Shown here piece by piece: positions 1-7,978 of a DNA stretch of 25,788 nucleotides (the first letter of the stretch is position 1; every line of letters starts with the position of its first letter). The notes beneath the pieces are model-generated. The model saw nothing but the letters and a program-made list of their open reading frames with translations, did no database searches and was not told where the DNA came from. The DNA is from Verrucomicrobiota bacterium (lineage in GTDB: Bacteria > Verrucomicrobiota > Verrucomicrobiia > Opitutales > Opitutaceae), in NCBI GenBank assembly GCA_023443985.1, contig JAEZSJ010000389.1:1-25788 (forward strand), in the 5' to 3' direction. The translations under genes and the position numbers were made by a program.

Positions 1-61
1 GCGTCGCCGTAGCCGTTCCAAGTACGGCGTGAAACGTCCCAAGGAAGCCAAGAAAGCCTAA
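1..61 (+). CDS. rpsL: 30S ribosomal protein S12, C-terminal end only
   Basis: Only the last 19 codons and the TAA stop lie inside the window; the frame begins at base 2. The visible tail reads RRRSRSKYGVKRPKEAKKA, which matches the conserved basic C-terminus of S12 (SKYGVKRPK). S12 sits at the decoding centre of the small subunit. The stop is 8 bases before rpsG, the usual first pair of the str operon. The rest of the gene, including the loop where streptomycin-resistance changes occur, is outside the window. Confidence 0.93.
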   Translation, partial: RRRSRSKYGVKRPKEAKKA

Positions 62-69
62 CTTACGCC

Positions 70-543
70 ATGTCACGCCGTCGTAGAGCGACCAAGCGCC
101 CGGTTCAGCCGGACATCCGCTACCAGAGCACCCTCGTCTCGCACCTGATCAACGCGATCATGGAGTGCGGCAAGAAGAGCACCGCGCAGCGCATCGTATA
201 CGGAGCCTTTGAGAAGGCCTCCGAGAAGCTCGAGAAAGGCAACCCGGTCGAGATCCTCACCGGCGCCCTCGAGAACGCCCGCCCCCGCATCGAGGTGAAG
301 AGCCGCCGCGTCGGTGGCGCCACCTACCAGGTGCCGGTGGAGATTTCGTTCGAACGTCAGGAGTCCCTCGGCATCCGCTGGGTGGTCGACGCCGCCTACG
401 CCCGCAAGGGCGCCTCGATGCGCGACGCCCTCGCCTCCGAGATCATCGATGCCTACAACAACACCGGCACGGTGGTGAAGAAGAAGGACGACACTCACAA
501 GATGGCTCAGGCCAACCGCGCCTTTGCCCACCTGCGCTGGTAA
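70..543 (+). CDS. rpsG: 30S ribosomal protein S7
   Basis: The 157-residue product has the usual S7 length (about 156) and opens with MSRRRRATKRPVQPDIRY. The family-typical stretch LVSHLINAIMECGKKSTAQRIVY follows in two pieces around residues 23-45, and the C-terminal half contains EISFERQESLGIRW and ends in NRAFAHLRW. S7 is the primary binder of the 16S rRNA 3' major domain and starts assembly of the 30S head. The start at base 70 follows rpsL by 8 bases and is preceded by GCC, with no clear Shine-Dalgarno. In E. coli S7 represses the str operon by binding the rpsL-rpsG gap. That gap is only 8 bases here, so that mechanism has no obvious room. Confidence 0.97.
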   Translation: MSRRRRATKRPVQPDIRYQSTLVSHLINAIMECGKKSTAQRIVYGAFEKASEKLEKGNPVEILTGALENARPRIEVKSRRVGGATYQVPVEISFERQESLGIRWVVDAAYARKGASMRDALASEIIDAYNNTGTVVKKKDDTHKMAQANRAFAHLRW

Positions 544-564
544 CCCCGGCGCCTCGCCCGACAC

Positions 565-2742
565 ATGTCCATCACGATCGTCACGGAGAAATCCAAGCTT
601 TCTGCTGCGAATGCCCCCGCGCGTCCCGCTCCCATGGAGTGGACCCGCAACATCGGCATCGCCGCGCACATCGACGCCGGCAAGACCACCACTTCCGAGC
701 GCATTCTCTTCTACACCGGCACCGTCCACAAGATGGGCGAAGTGCACGAAGGCACCGCCGTCACCGACTGGATGGAGCAGGAGCGCGAGCGTGGCATCAC
801 CATCACCTCGGCCGCCATCTCGTGCGCTTGGGTCGCTACCGTCGGCCCGTTCAAGGGCATCAAGACCCGCATCAACATCATCGACACCCCCGGACACGTG
901 GACTTCACGGCCGAGGTGGAGCGTTCGCTCCGCGTGCTCGACGGTGCGGTTTCCGTTTTCTGTGCGGTCGGCCGTGTGCAGCCCCAGTCCGAGACGGTCT
1001 GGCGCCAGGCCAACAAGTACCGCGTGCCGCGTCTGGCGTTCGTCAACAAGATGGACCGTACCGGCGCCAACTTCCTCCAGTGCATCGAGGAGATGCGGGC
1101 GAAGTTGAAGGCCAACGCCCATGCCCTCTACCTCCCGATCGGCGCCGAGGAGAACTTCTCGGGCCTCGTGGATCTTGTCCACCAGGTCGCCTACCTGTTT
1201 GAGGAGAATCCCTCCGATCCGATGGGCATGACCCCGAAGATCGTCGAGATCCCGGAGAACATGAAGGCTGACGCGAAGAAGTATCGCGACGCCCTCGTGG
1301 AGGCCGTGGCCGACAGCGACGATGCCATCGCCGAGAAGTACCTCGCCGGCGAGGAGATCGCCGCCCATGAACTCATGGTCGGCATCCGCAAGGCGACGAT
1401 CGCCATGAAGATCACGGGCGTCGTCCCGGGCTCCGCCTTCAAGAAGAAGGGTGTGCAGCGCCTGCTCGACTGCGTCGTCAATTACCTGCCGGCCCCCACC
1501 GACATTCCGGATGCCCAAGGCCAGGACTCCGATGGTCAGCCCGTCGCCGCCAAGGCCGACGACCGCGAGAAGACCGTCGCCATCGCCTTCAAGCTCTGGA
1601 GCGATCCGTTTGTCGGTCGTCTCGTCTTCTGCCGCATCTATCAGGGGCAGATGAAGAAGGGCCAGTCCATGTACAACCCGCGCACCCGCCGCAGCGAGCG
1701 CGTTTCGCGCCTCCTGCTCATGCGCGCGATGGACAAGGAAGAGATCGACACCGCCTACGCCGGCGACATCTGCGCCGTCATCGGCATCAAGGATGTCATC
1801 ACCGGTGACACCCTCTGCGACGAGGACATCGACATCCGCCTCGAGCCGCCGACTTTCCCCGAGACCGTCATCTCCATGTCGATCGAGCCGAAGTCGAAGG
1901 TCGATCAGGAGAAGATGGGCAACGCGCTCGCCCGCCTCGCGGCCGAAGATCCCACCTTCCGCGTCTCCACCGACGCCGACACCGGTCAGACCATCATCGC
2001 CGGCATGGGCGAGCTGCACCTCGAGATCATCCGCGACCGCATGCTCCGCGAGTTCAAGGTCGAGGCCGAGGCCGGCAAACCGCAGATCGCGTACCGCGAG
2101 ACCATCACCAAAGCCGCCGAAGGCGAGGGCAAGTTCATCCGCCAGACCGGTGGCAAGGGCCAATACGGCCACGTTTGCATCAAGCTCGAGCCCAACGAGA
2201 AGGGCAAGGGCAACCAGGTGCTCAACGAGATCGTTGGCGGCGTGATCCCGAAGGAATTCATCAAGCCCGCCACGGAGGGCATCATCGAGGGCACCAACAA
2301 CGGTACCGTCGCCGGCTACCCCGTGGTCGACATCCTGGCGCGCATCGTCGACGGGTCGTTCCACCCGGTCGACAGCTCCGAAATCGCCTTCAAGATGGCC
2401 GGCATCTTCGCCTTCAAGGAGGCGATGAAGACCGCCGCCCCCATCCTGCTTGAGCCGATCATGAAGGTCGAGGTCACCGTCCCCGAAGAGTACCAGGGCG
2501 ACATCATGGGTGACATCAACCGCCGCCGCGGCCAGATCCAGGGCATGGAGACCCGCGAAGGCGCGTGCATCGTCACCGCCCAGGTCCCGCTCGAGACGAT
2601 GTTCGGTTACGCGACCGACATCCGCTCCCTCTCCAAGGGCCGCGCCTCCTATTCCATGGAGCCGTCCCATTTCGACCAGGTTCCCGCGCAGGTTCTCACC
2701 CGCATCGTCGAATCGTCCACTCGCGCCCCCGCGCGCACGTAA
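565..2742 (+). CDS. fusA: Translation elongation factor G
   Basis: This GTPase drives ribosomal translocation and, with RRF, ribosome recycling. The 725-residue product has the G-domain motifs in order: AHIDAGKT (34-41), the RGITI switch region, DTPGHVDFT (107-115, including the catalytic histidine at 111) and NKMD (161-164). The remaining EF-G domains follow, ending with the GQIQGMETREG segment of domain V. About 14 extra residues precede the RNIGI strand compared with E. coli EF-G. An internal ATG at 634 (MEWTRNIGI) would give a more standard N-terminus, so the start is uncertain. The gene follows rpsG by 21 bases and is followed directly by rpsJ; tuf, often found here, is absent. Confidence 0.97.
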   Translation: MSITIVTEKSKLSAANAPARPAPMEWTRNIGIAAHIDAGKTTTSERILFYTGTVHKMGEVHEGTAVTDWMEQERERGITITSAAISCAWVATVGPFKGIKTRINIIDTPGHVDFTAEVERSLRVLDGAVSVFCAVGRVQPQSETVWRQANKYRVPRLAFVNKMDRTGANFLQCIEEMRAKLKANAHALYLPIGAEENFSGLVDLVHQVAYLFEENPSDPMGMTPKIVEIPENMKADAKKYRDALVEAVADSDDAIAEKYLAGEEIAAHELMVGIRKATIAMKITGVVPGSAFKKKGVQRLLDCVVNYLPAPTDIPDAQGQDSDGQPVAAKADDREKTVAIAFKLWSDPFVGRLVFCRIYQGQMKKGQSMYNPRTRRSERVSRLLLMRAMDKEEIDTAYAGDICAVIGIKDVITGDTLCDEDIDIRLEPPTFPETVISMSIEPKSKVDQEKMGNALARLAAEDPTFRVSTDADTGQTIIAGMGELHLEIIRDRMLREFKVEAEAGKPQIAYRETITKAAEGEGKFIRQTGGKGQYGHVCIKLEPNEKGKGNQVLNEIVGGVIPKEFIKPATEGIIEGTNNGTVAGYPVVDILARIVDGSFHPVDSSEIAFKMAGIFAFKEAMKTAAPILLEPIMKVEVTVPEEYQGDIMGDINRRRGQIQGMETREGACIVTAQVPLETMFGYATDIRSLSKGRASYSMEPSHFDQVPAQVLTRIVESSTRAPART

Positions 2743-2755
2743 TCCCGACGCACCC

Positions 2756-3064
2756 ATGAAAGGTCAACGCATTCGCATCAAGCTTCAGGGCTTCGACTAT
2801 CGTATCATCGACCAGTCGGCCTCCGAGATCGTCGAGACGGCGAAGCGCTCCGGCGCCCGCGTGTCGGGCCCGATTCCGCTGCCCACCCGCATCGAGAAGC
2901 TCTCGGTCAACCGCTCCCCGCACGTGGACAAGAAGTCCATGGAGCAGTTCGAGATCCGCACCCACAAGCGGCTCCTCGACATCATCGAGCCCACGGCCCA
3001 GACGGTCGACGAGCTCAAGAAACTCAATCTCCCGTCCGGCGTCGATATCACCATCAACGTATGA
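2756..3064 (+). CDS. rpsJ: 30S ribosomal protein S10
   Basis: The product has 102 residues, the normal S10 length, beginning MKGQRIRIKLQGFDYRIIDQ. The conserved PIPLPTRIEKLSVNRSPHVD is at about residues 39-58 and FEIRTHKRLLDI at about 64-75. S10 binds the 30S head and in many bacteria also pairs with NusB/NusE in antitermination. The start is the ATG 13 bases after fusA; a longer open frame upstream in the same phase overlaps fusA and has no S10 similarity. This is the first gene of the S10 block and is separated from rplC by a 97-base gap containing RNA structure. Confidence 0.97.
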   Translation: MKGQRIRIKLQGFDYRIIDQSASEIVETAKRSGARVSGPIPLPTRIEKLSVNRSPHVDKKSMEQFEIRTHKRLLDIIEPTAQTVDELKKLNLPSGVDITINV

Positions 3065-3080
3065 CGGGTTGTCCCCAGCT

Positions 3081-3150
3081 TTAGGCGACGGCCCGCCCTA
3101 GCGGGCGCCGCGTCTAATGTAGGTCCCGTAAACGGATAACCTCCACCTAC
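3081..3150 (+). promoter_or_regulatory. Two-hairpin leader in the rpsJ-rplC gap
   Basis: Hairpin 1 spans 3081-3117. The lower stem TTAGGCG (3081-3087) pairs with CGTCTAA (3111-3117), with one G-U pair. A 3 by 4 internal loop follows, then the upper stem GCCCGC (3091-3096) with GCGGGC (3101-3106), closed by a CCTA loop. Hairpin 2 pairs GTAGGT (3119-3124) with ACCTAC (3145-3150), with a small CCG-TAAA-CGG hairpin inside. No T-run follows, so it is not a standard terminator. The position, just before L3 and L4, suggests a ribosomal-protein binding or attenuation site. That role is inferred. Confidence 0.55.
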
Positions 3151-3161
3151 CGCTTAGAAAC

Positions 3162-3800
3162 ATGATCCAAACACTCCTCGGCAAGAAAGTCGGGATGACG
3201 CAGGTGTACGACGGCGACAACGCCCTCGTCCCCGTCACCGTCGTCGAAGCCGGTCCCTGCCCCGTGGTGCAGGTCAAGACCGTCGAGAGCGACGGCTACA
3301 ACGCCGTCCAGCTCGGCTTCGGCCCCCAGAAAGAACAGCGCCTCAGCAAGGCCGAAGTCGGCCATGCCAAGAAGGCCGGAGTCGACGCGGTTCGCCGCCT
3401 CTCCGAAGTGCGCCTCCCGGCCGCGCCGACCGCCAAGGCCGGCGATGTCGTCACCGTCGAGATCTTCAAGGAAGGTCAGCTCGTCGACGTGATCGGCAAC
3501 ACCAAGGGCAAGGGCTTCCAGGGCGTCCAGTTCCGCTACAAGACCGCCGGCGGTCCCGCCTCCCACGGTTCCATGTTCCACCGCCGCATCGGCGCGATCG
3601 GCATGCGCCAGACCCCCGGTCGCGTGTTCAAGAACCAGAAGATGCCCGGCCACATGGGCACGGTGAACCGCACCGTCCAGAACCTCAAGGTCGTCAAGGT
3701 CCTCGCCGACAAGAATCTGCTGCTCGTCCGCGGCGCGATTCCCGGTGCCAACGGATCCGACGTCATCATCCGCTCCGCCATCAAGGGGTCCAAAGCCTAA
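3162..3800 (+). CDS. rplC: 50S ribosomal protein L3
   Basis: L3 is an early-assembly protein near the peptidyl-transferase centre. The 212-residue product begins IQTLLGKKVGMTQVYDGD and carries the long loop HGSMFHRRIGAIGMRQTPGRVF (about 135-156), followed by NQKMPGHMG. Gln150 aligns with the glutamine methylated by PrmB in E. coli. Length is close to the usual 209. The ATG at 3162 gives the standard L3 N-terminus; no Shine-Dalgarno is visible in CGCTTAGAAAC just upstream. It follows the structured 97-base gap after rpsJ and precedes rplD by 14 bases. Confidence 0.97.
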   Translation: MIQTLLGKKVGMTQVYDGDNALVPVTVVEAGPCPVVQVKTVESDGYNAVQLGFGPQKEQRLSKAEVGHAKKAGVDAVRRLSEVRLPAAPTAKAGDVVTVEIFKEGQLVDVIGNTKGKGFQGVQFRYKTAGGPASHGSMFHRRIGAIGMRQTPGRVFKNQKMPGHMGTVNRTVQNLKVVKVLADKNLLLVRGAIPGANGSDVIIRSAIKGSKA

Positions 3801-3814
3801 GGAGCAACCACGAC

Positions 3815-4447
3815 ATGAAGCTCAAAGTTTACACCGCTGATGGCTCGCAGTTCGTCGAGAAAGAGTTCGACGGCATCGAGACCTTCGAAGGCGACAAGGG
3901 CCTGCAGGCCGTCAAGCAGGTCGCCGTCGCGCACCGCGCCAACGCCCGCCAAGGCACCCGCAGCACCAAGACCCGCGGCGAGGTTTCCGGCGGCGGCAAG
4001 AAGCCCTTCAAGCAGAAGGGCACCGGCCGCGCCCGCGCCGGCTCCACCCGTTCCCCCCTGTGGTCCGGTGGCGGCGTCGTCTTCGGCCCGCGCCCGCAGG
4101 ACTTCTCCCAGAAGGTGAACGCCAAGGTGAAGAACCTCGCCCTCCGCCGCGCCTTCTTCGACCGCGCCGTCGCCGGCGAGATCGAGATCATCGAGCGCTT
4201 CGAGGCCGCTTCCGCCAAGACCAAGGAGATCAACTCCGTCGTCGGCCGCATCGCCCCCGAGGGCAAGATCCTCATCGTCGACGCGCCCTTCGGCACCGAA
4301 GTCCGCCGCGCCGCCCGCAACCTCGATCGCGTCTTCCTCCAGGACGCGACCCAGCTCAACACTCTCGACCTGACCCAGTACCGGAAGGTGATCCTCTCCG
4401 AGAAGGCGCTCGAGAACGTCATCGCCCGCATGAAGGGAGGCAACTGA
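3815..4447 (+). CDS. rplD: 50S ribosomal protein L4
   Basis: L4 lines the nascent-peptide exit tunnel. In E. coli it also represses the S10 operon. The 210-residue product has the conserved tunnel loop KKPFKQKGTGRARAGS (62-77), then SPLWSGGGVVFGPRPQDFSQK (80-100). The C-terminal half has the globular ILIVDAPF and RNLDRVFLQDATQLNTLDL segments. A good Shine-Dalgarno (AAGGAG) lies 9 bases before the ATG, which is uncommon in this window. The stop codon shares its last base with the rplW start (TGATG), implying coupled translation. Confidence 0.97.
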   Translation: MKLKVYTADGSQFVEKEFDGIETFEGDKGLQAVKQVAVAHRANARQGTRSTKTRGEVSGGGKKPFKQKGTGRARAGSTRSPLWSGGGVVFGPRPQDFSQKVNAKVKNLALRRAFFDRAVAGEIEIIERFEAASAKTKEINSVVGRIAPEGKILIVDAPFGTEVRRAARNLDRVFLQDATQLNTLDLTQYRKVILSEKALENVIARMKGGN

Positions 4448-4731
4448 TGAAGCCCGCCTACGAAGTTCTCAAAACCATCCGCCTGACGGAGAAGAGCAAT
4501 CTCCAGTCGTCCGAGCTTGGTCAGTACACATTCGAGGTCTTTCCCGAGACGACGAAGCAGCACGTCCGCTCCGCCGTCGAAGCCACGTTCAAGGTCACCG
4601 TCAAGCGCGTGAACATCGTGAACGTGAAGGGCAAGCCGAAGCGCGCCCGCAATGGTCTCCCGACCATCCGCGGCGACTACAAGAAGGCCATCGTCACCCT
4701 CAAGCAGGGCGACAAGATCGAGCTCGCCTGA
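4447..4731 (+). CDS. rplW: 50S ribosomal protein L23
   Basis: L23 sits at the exit of the peptide tunnel and is the docking site for trigger factor and SRP. The 94-residue product reads MKPAYEVLKTIRLTEKSN at the start. The family-typical YTFEVFPETTKQHVRSAVEATFKV follows, then VNVKGKPKR and a short basic arm, ending DYKKAIVTLKQGDKIEL. The start overlaps the rplD stop by one base and has a strong AGGGAGG upstream. A longer frame reading in from 4060 lies inside rplD and is not used. Confidence 0.96.
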   Translation: MKPAYEVLKTIRLTEKSNLQSSELGQYTFEVFPETTKQHVRSAVEATFKVTVKRVNIVNVKGKPKRARNGLPTIRGDYKKAIVTLKQGDKIELA

Positions 4732-4753
4732 GCCGCCACCCGGAGACACCACC

Positions 4754-5617
4754 ATGCCTCTCAAGTCATTCCGTCCCATCACGCCGACTCAGCGCTACCT
4801 GATCCTCAACGTCGATCCGGAGCTCTCCAAGAAGAAGCCTGAGGCGCGCCTCACCGAGTCCACCAAGAAGTCCGGTGGCCGCAACTGCTACGGTCGCATC
4901 ACCTCCCGTCGCCGCGGCGGCGGGCACAAGCGCCGTTATCGCATCGTCGACTTTCGTCGCGACAAGATCGACATCCCGGCCGCCGTCCAGGCGCTCGAGT
5001 ACGATCCGAACCGCTCGGCCAACCTCGCCCTCCTGGCGTACGTCGACGGCGAGAAGCGCTACATCATCGCCCCGAAGGGGCTGAAGGTCGGCGCCAAGGT
5101 TGTCTCCAGCGACAAGGTCCCCGAGGAGTTCCTCCCCGGCTGCGCCTACCCGCTGTCGATCATCCCGGCCGCGACCTTCATCCACTGCGTCGAGCTCCTC
5201 CCGGGCCACGGTGCGGCCATCGCCCGCTCCGCCGGCAACGCCGCCCAGCTCGTCTCGATCGAGGGCGACAATGCGATCATCCGCATGCCCTCCGGCGAAA
5301 TCCGCATGGTCAACAAGCGCTGCCGCGCCTCCATCGGCGAGGTCGGCAACGGCGACCACATGAACCAGTCCCTCGGCAAGGCCGGCCGCAACCGCTGGCT
5401 CGGCCGGCGCCCGCGCGTCCGCGGCATGGTGATGAACCCGATCGACCACCCCAACGGTGGCGGCCAGGGCAAGTCCAAGGGTGGTGGCGGTCGCCAGCAC
5501 CTCGTCTCCCCGTGGGGCCAGCTCGCCAAGGGCTTCCCGACCCGCAAGCGCGCGAAGACCACCAACGCGCTCATCCTCACCCGCAAGAACGGCCGCCCGC
5601 CGCGCGGTAAGAAATAA
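4754..5617 (+). CDS. rplB: 50S ribosomal protein L2
   Basis: L2 binds 23S rRNA near the peptidyl-transferase centre and is needed for subunit joining. The 287-residue product has the N-terminal GRNCYGRITSRRRGGGHKRRYR (about 42-63), the OB and SH3-like core, and the signature VRGMVMNPIDHP (222-233). The histidine corresponding to E. coli His229 is present (His232). The usual second histidine of DHPHGGG is replaced by Asn234 (DHPNGGGQGK). The start after CCACC gives the common length; an upstream GGAG sits 9 bases away. The C-terminus (RKNGRPPRGKK) is basic as usual. Confidence 0.97.
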   Translation: MPLKSFRPITPTQRYLILNVDPELSKKKPEARLTESTKKSGGRNCYGRITSRRRGGGHKRRYRIVDFRRDKIDIPAAVQALEYDPNRSANLALLAYVDGEKRYIIAPKGLKVGAKVVSSDKVPEEFLPGCAYPLSIIPAATFIHCVELLPGHGAAIARSAGNAAQLVSIEGDNAIIRMPSGEIRMVNKRCRASIGEVGNGDHMNQSLGKAGRNRWLGRRPRVRGMVMNPIDHPNGGGQGKSKGGGGRQHLVSPWGQLAKGFPTRKRAKTTNALILTRKNGRPPRGKK

Positions 5618-5652
5618 ACCCGCACACCGCGTAACCCTAACGATTTCCCGCC

Positions 5653-5928
5653 ATGGCCCGTTCAATCAAGAAAGGCTTCTTCGTCGATCCGCACCTCTCG
5701 GAGAAATTCGAGAAGGCGAAGAAGGCGAACAACAAGAAGCCCATCCAGACGTGGTCGCGCCGCTCGACCATCACCCCCGACTTTGTCGGGACCACGTTCA
5801 ACGTCCATAACGGCAAGGCCTTCGTCCCGGTTTTCGTGACCGAGAACATGGTCGGCCACAAACTCGGCGAATTCGCCCCGACGCGCTTCTTCAAGGCGCA
5901 CGGCGCCCACACCGCCAAGGCCGTCTGA
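5653..5928 (+). CDS. rpsS: 30S ribosomal protein S19
   Basis: S19 forms the 30S head with S13 and S14 and contacts the A-site finger. The 91-residue product is of standard length: MARSIKKGFFVDPHLSEKFEKA, then KPIQTWSRRSTITPDFVGTTFNVHNGKAFVPVFVTENMVGHKLGEFAPTRFFKAH (given here by its blocks at about 31-85). It lies 35 bases after rplB and starts after GCC with no visible Shine-Dalgarno. The next gene, rplV, follows after a 62-base GC-rich gap containing a small CGCCG-CTC-CGGCG palindrome. Confidence 0.97.
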   Translation: MARSIKKGFFVDPHLSEKFEKAKKANNKKPIQTWSRRSTITPDFVGTTFNVHNGKAFVPVFVTENMVGHKLGEFAPTRFFKAHGAHTAKAV

Positions 5929-5990
5929 TGTAACAGGGCAGGGCACCCCGCCGCTCCGGCGCCGGCCGCCCGCCGCAAAACACCACCACC

Positions 5991-6335
5991 ATGGAAGTCC
6001 AAGCTCTCACCCGGTTCGCCCGCATGTCCCCGAAGAAGATGCGCGAGGTCGCTCGCGAAATCCAGGGACGCCCCGTGCCCGAGGCCGTCGAACTGCTCAC
6101 CCTCATCCCGCGCAAGTCCGCCCGCCTCATCGTCAAGACCCTGAAGTCGGCCATCGCGAACGCGGAGAACAACAACAACCTCTCCTCCGACAACCTCGTC
6201 GTGGCCTCCGCCGTGATCGAGAACGGTCCTGTGCTCAAGCGCTTCAAGGCCGGTGCCCGCGGTTCCGCGATGCCCCGCCGCAAGAAGATGTCGCACATCC
6301 GCATCGTCCTCTCCGAAGCCGCCGCAACCAAGTAA
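5991..6335 (+). CDS. rplV: 50S ribosomal protein L22
   Basis: L22 is the second extended protein lining the exit tunnel, opposite L4. The 114-residue product opens MEVQALTRFARMSPKKMREVAREI. It then has LTLIPRKSARLIVKTLKSAIANAENN (about 36-61), and its long beta-hairpin tip is GPVLKRFKAGARGSAMPRRKK (about 79-99), the region where macrolide-resistance changes occur in other bacteria. It ends SHIRIVLSEAAATK. The start follows CCACCACC with no Shine-Dalgarno. rpsC begins four bases after the stop codon. Confidence 0.97.
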   Translation: MEVQALTRFARMSPKKMREVAREIQGRPVPEAVELLTLIPRKSARLIVKTLKSAIANAENNNNLSSDNLVVASAVIENGPVLKRFKAGARGSAMPRRKKMSHIRIVLSEAAATK

Positions 6336-6339
6336 CGCC

Positions 6340-6975
6340 ATGGGACAAAAGACCAATCCGACCGGTTTCCGCCTGGCCGTCCGCCGCAACTGGCAGTCGC
6401 GCTGGTTCGCGCGCAAGAAGGACTTCGGCCTGCTCCTCGCCGAGGATCAGAAGATCCGCGGGATGCTGATGGAGAAGCTCAAGCTCGCCTCCGTGCCGCG
6501 TATCTTCATCGAGCGCGCCGCCAACCGCGTCCGCGTGAAGATCTTCACCGCCCGCCCCGGCATCGTCATCGGCCGCAAGGGCCAGGAGGTCGAGAAGATC
6601 AAGGAAGACCTCGCCAAGCTCACCGGCAAGGAGATCCTCCTCGACATCCAAGAGGTCAAGAAGCCCGAGATCGAGGCGCAGCTCGTCGCCGAGAACATCT
6701 GCCTCCAGCTTGAGCGTCGCATCTCATACCGTCGTGCGATGAAGAAGGCCATGCAGATGGCGATGAGCCTCGGTGCCGATGGCATCAAGCTTCAGGCCTC
6801 CGGCCGCCTCGGCGGTTCCGAGATCGCCCGCCGCGAGCTGCAGCGTGTGGGCCGTGTGCCGCTGCACACCCTCCGCGAGAACATCGACTACGGTTTCGCC
6901 GAGGCCCACACCGTCTACGGCAAGATCGGCGTGAAGTGCTGGATCTGCAAGAAGGACACCGACAACAACAACTGA
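6340..6975 (+). CDS. rpsC: 30S ribosomal protein S3
   Basis: S3 lines the mRNA entry channel with S4 and S5 and contributes to helicase activity. The 211-residue product begins MGQKTNPTGFRLAVRRNWQS. It carries a type II KH domain with the GxxG loop GRKG at 78-81, and the C-terminal domain includes GADGIKLQASGRLGGSEIARRE and GKIGVKCWI. It is somewhat shorter than the 233-residue E. coli protein, lacking the extended C-terminal tail and ending KKDTDNNN. The start overlaps nothing; an earlier frame running in from 6253 is out of phase with rplV and gives no extra S3 similarity. Confidence 0.97.
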   Translation: MGQKTNPTGFRLAVRRNWQSRWFARKKDFGLLLAEDQKIRGMLMEKLKLASVPRIFIERAANRVRVKIFTARPGIVIGRKGQEVEKIKEDLAKLTGKEILLDIQEVKKPEIEAQLVAENICLQLERRISYRRAMKKAMQMAMSLGADGIKLQASGRLGGSEIARRELQRVGRVPLHTLRENIDYGFAEAHTVYGKIGVKCWICKKDTDNNN

Positions 6976-6982
6976 TCCCACC

Positions 6983-7405
6983 ATGGCCCTTCAACCTGCA
7001 CGCACCAAGTTCCGTCGCGCCCAAAAGGGCAGCAACGCCGGCAAAGCGAAGCGCGGCAACACGATCGCCTTCGGCGAATACGCCATCCAGGCGATGGACC
7101 GCGTCCGCATCGACGGTCGCCAGCTCGAGGCCGCCCGCGTCGCGATCAACCGCCACCTCAAACGCAAGGGCAAGGTCTGGATCCGAGTGTTCCCGCACAT
7201 GCCCGTCACCCAGCACCCCGCCGAGGCCCGAATGGGTCGAGGCAAGGGCCCCGTCGAGTTCTACGTCGCGCTGATCAAGCCCGGCGCCATCCTCTTCGAG
7301 CTCGCCGGCGTGCCGATCACCATCGCCCGCGAGGCGATGCGCCTGGCCGACACCAAGCTGCCCTGCAAATGCCGTTTCATCGCCCGCGAGGGCGTTGCGG
7401 CCTGA
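6983..7405 (+). CDS. rplP: 50S ribosomal protein L16
   Basis: L16 helps place tRNA at the A site of the large subunit. The 140-residue product has the N-terminal LQPARTKFRRAQKG and the central GKVWIRVFPHMPVTQHPAEARMGRGKG (about 63-89). It then has VEFYVALIKPGAILFELAGVP and REAMRLADTKLPCKCRF. Arg83 in EARMGRG aligns with E. coli Arg81, the residue hydroxylated by YcfD. The start follows rpsC by 7 bases, after CCACC. rpmC follows after 35 bases. Confidence 0.97.
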   Translation: MALQPARTKFRRAQKGSNAGKAKRGNTIAFGEYAIQAMDRVRIDGRQLEAARVAINRHLKRKGKVWIRVFPHMPVTQHPAEARMGRGKGPVEFYVALIKPGAILFELAGVPITIAREAMRLADTKLPCKCRFIAREGVAA

Positions 7406-7440
7406 GCGCGCCAACCGCCGCCACCAACCGAGACGACGCC

Positions 7441-7653
7441 ATGAAACCCAAGGACATTCGCGAGCTCTCCATCACGGAGATCGAGTCCAAACTTCGCGAG
7501 ACCCGCGAAGCCCTCCTCCAGAACAACCTGCGCAAGCACACCGGCCAGATCGACAAACCGCATACGTTCAAGGCGTATCGCAAGGACATCGCCCGGCTGG
7601 AGACCATCCTCACCGAAAAGAAGGCCGCCGCGGCTCCCGCGGCCGCCCGTTAA
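7441..7653 (+). CDS. rpmC: 50S ribosomal protein L29
   Basis: L29 is a small two-helix protein near the exit tunnel that contacts L23. The 70-residue product reads MKPKDIRELSITEIESKLRE at the start, then TREALLQNNLRKHTGQIDKP and the second helix YRKDIARLETILTEKK. It ends in an Ala/Pro tail (AAAAPAAAR), slightly longer than the typical 63-66 residues. The ATG at 7441 is the first one that gives the L29 N-terminus; longer frames from 7369 start inside rplP. The usual L16-L29-S17 order of the S10/spc junction is kept. Confidence 0.96.
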   Translation: MKPKDIRELSITEIESKLRETREALLQNNLRKHTGQIDKPHTFKAYRKDIARLETILTEKKAAAAPAAAR

Positions 7654-7669
7654 CACGGAGCGCTAGACT

Positions 7670-7972
7670 ATGGAAGCCGCACAACGCACCGAACGGAAAA
7701 CCCTCCTCGGCACCGTCACCAGCCGAATGGGCGACAAGTCCGTCAAGGTCACCATCCCCTACAAGACCCCGCACCCGCGCTATCTGAAGGTCATCAATCG
7801 CAAGACCGTCGTGCATGTGCATGACGAGAAGAACGAGACCCGGATCGGCGACAAGGTCGAGATCATGGAGACCCGCCCCCTCAGCCGCCTCAAGCGCTGG
7901 CGCGTCGTCAAGGTCGTCCACGCCGCCAATACGAACGTCCTCGAGGCCAACCTCGAAGTCACCAAGGAGTAA
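7670..7972 (+). CDS. rpsQ: 30S ribosomal protein S17
   Basis: S17 is an OB-fold protein that binds 16S rRNA helices 7 and 11 early in assembly. The 100-residue product contains RKTLLGTVTSRMGDKSVKVTI (about 9-29), HPRYLKVINRKTVVHVHDE and IGDKVEIMETRPLSRLKRWRVVKVV, all S17 hallmarks. It carries a short C-terminal addition (HAANTNVLEANLEVTKE) beyond the 84-residue E. coli protein. A GGAG sits about 10 bases before the ATG. It follows rpmC by 16 bases and precedes rplN by 6. Confidence 0.97.
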   Translation: MEAAQRTERKTLLGTVTSRMGDKSVKVTIPYKTPHPRYLKVINRKTVVHVHDEKNETRIGDKVEIMETRPLSRLKRWRVVKVVHAANTNVLEANLEVTKE

Positions 7973-7978
7973 CGCGCC

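Noticed and set aside
73..2757. A long antisense open frame of 894 codons opposite rpsG and fusA
   Set aside because: GC-rich codon bias on the sense strand leaves few stops in this antisense phase. The product has no recognisable domain and the sense genes are certain.
5231..5520. L2 Asn234 replacing the second histidine of DHPHGGG as a functional loss
   Set aside because: The functionally studied histidine (Asp-His) is retained; the change is probably lineage variation.
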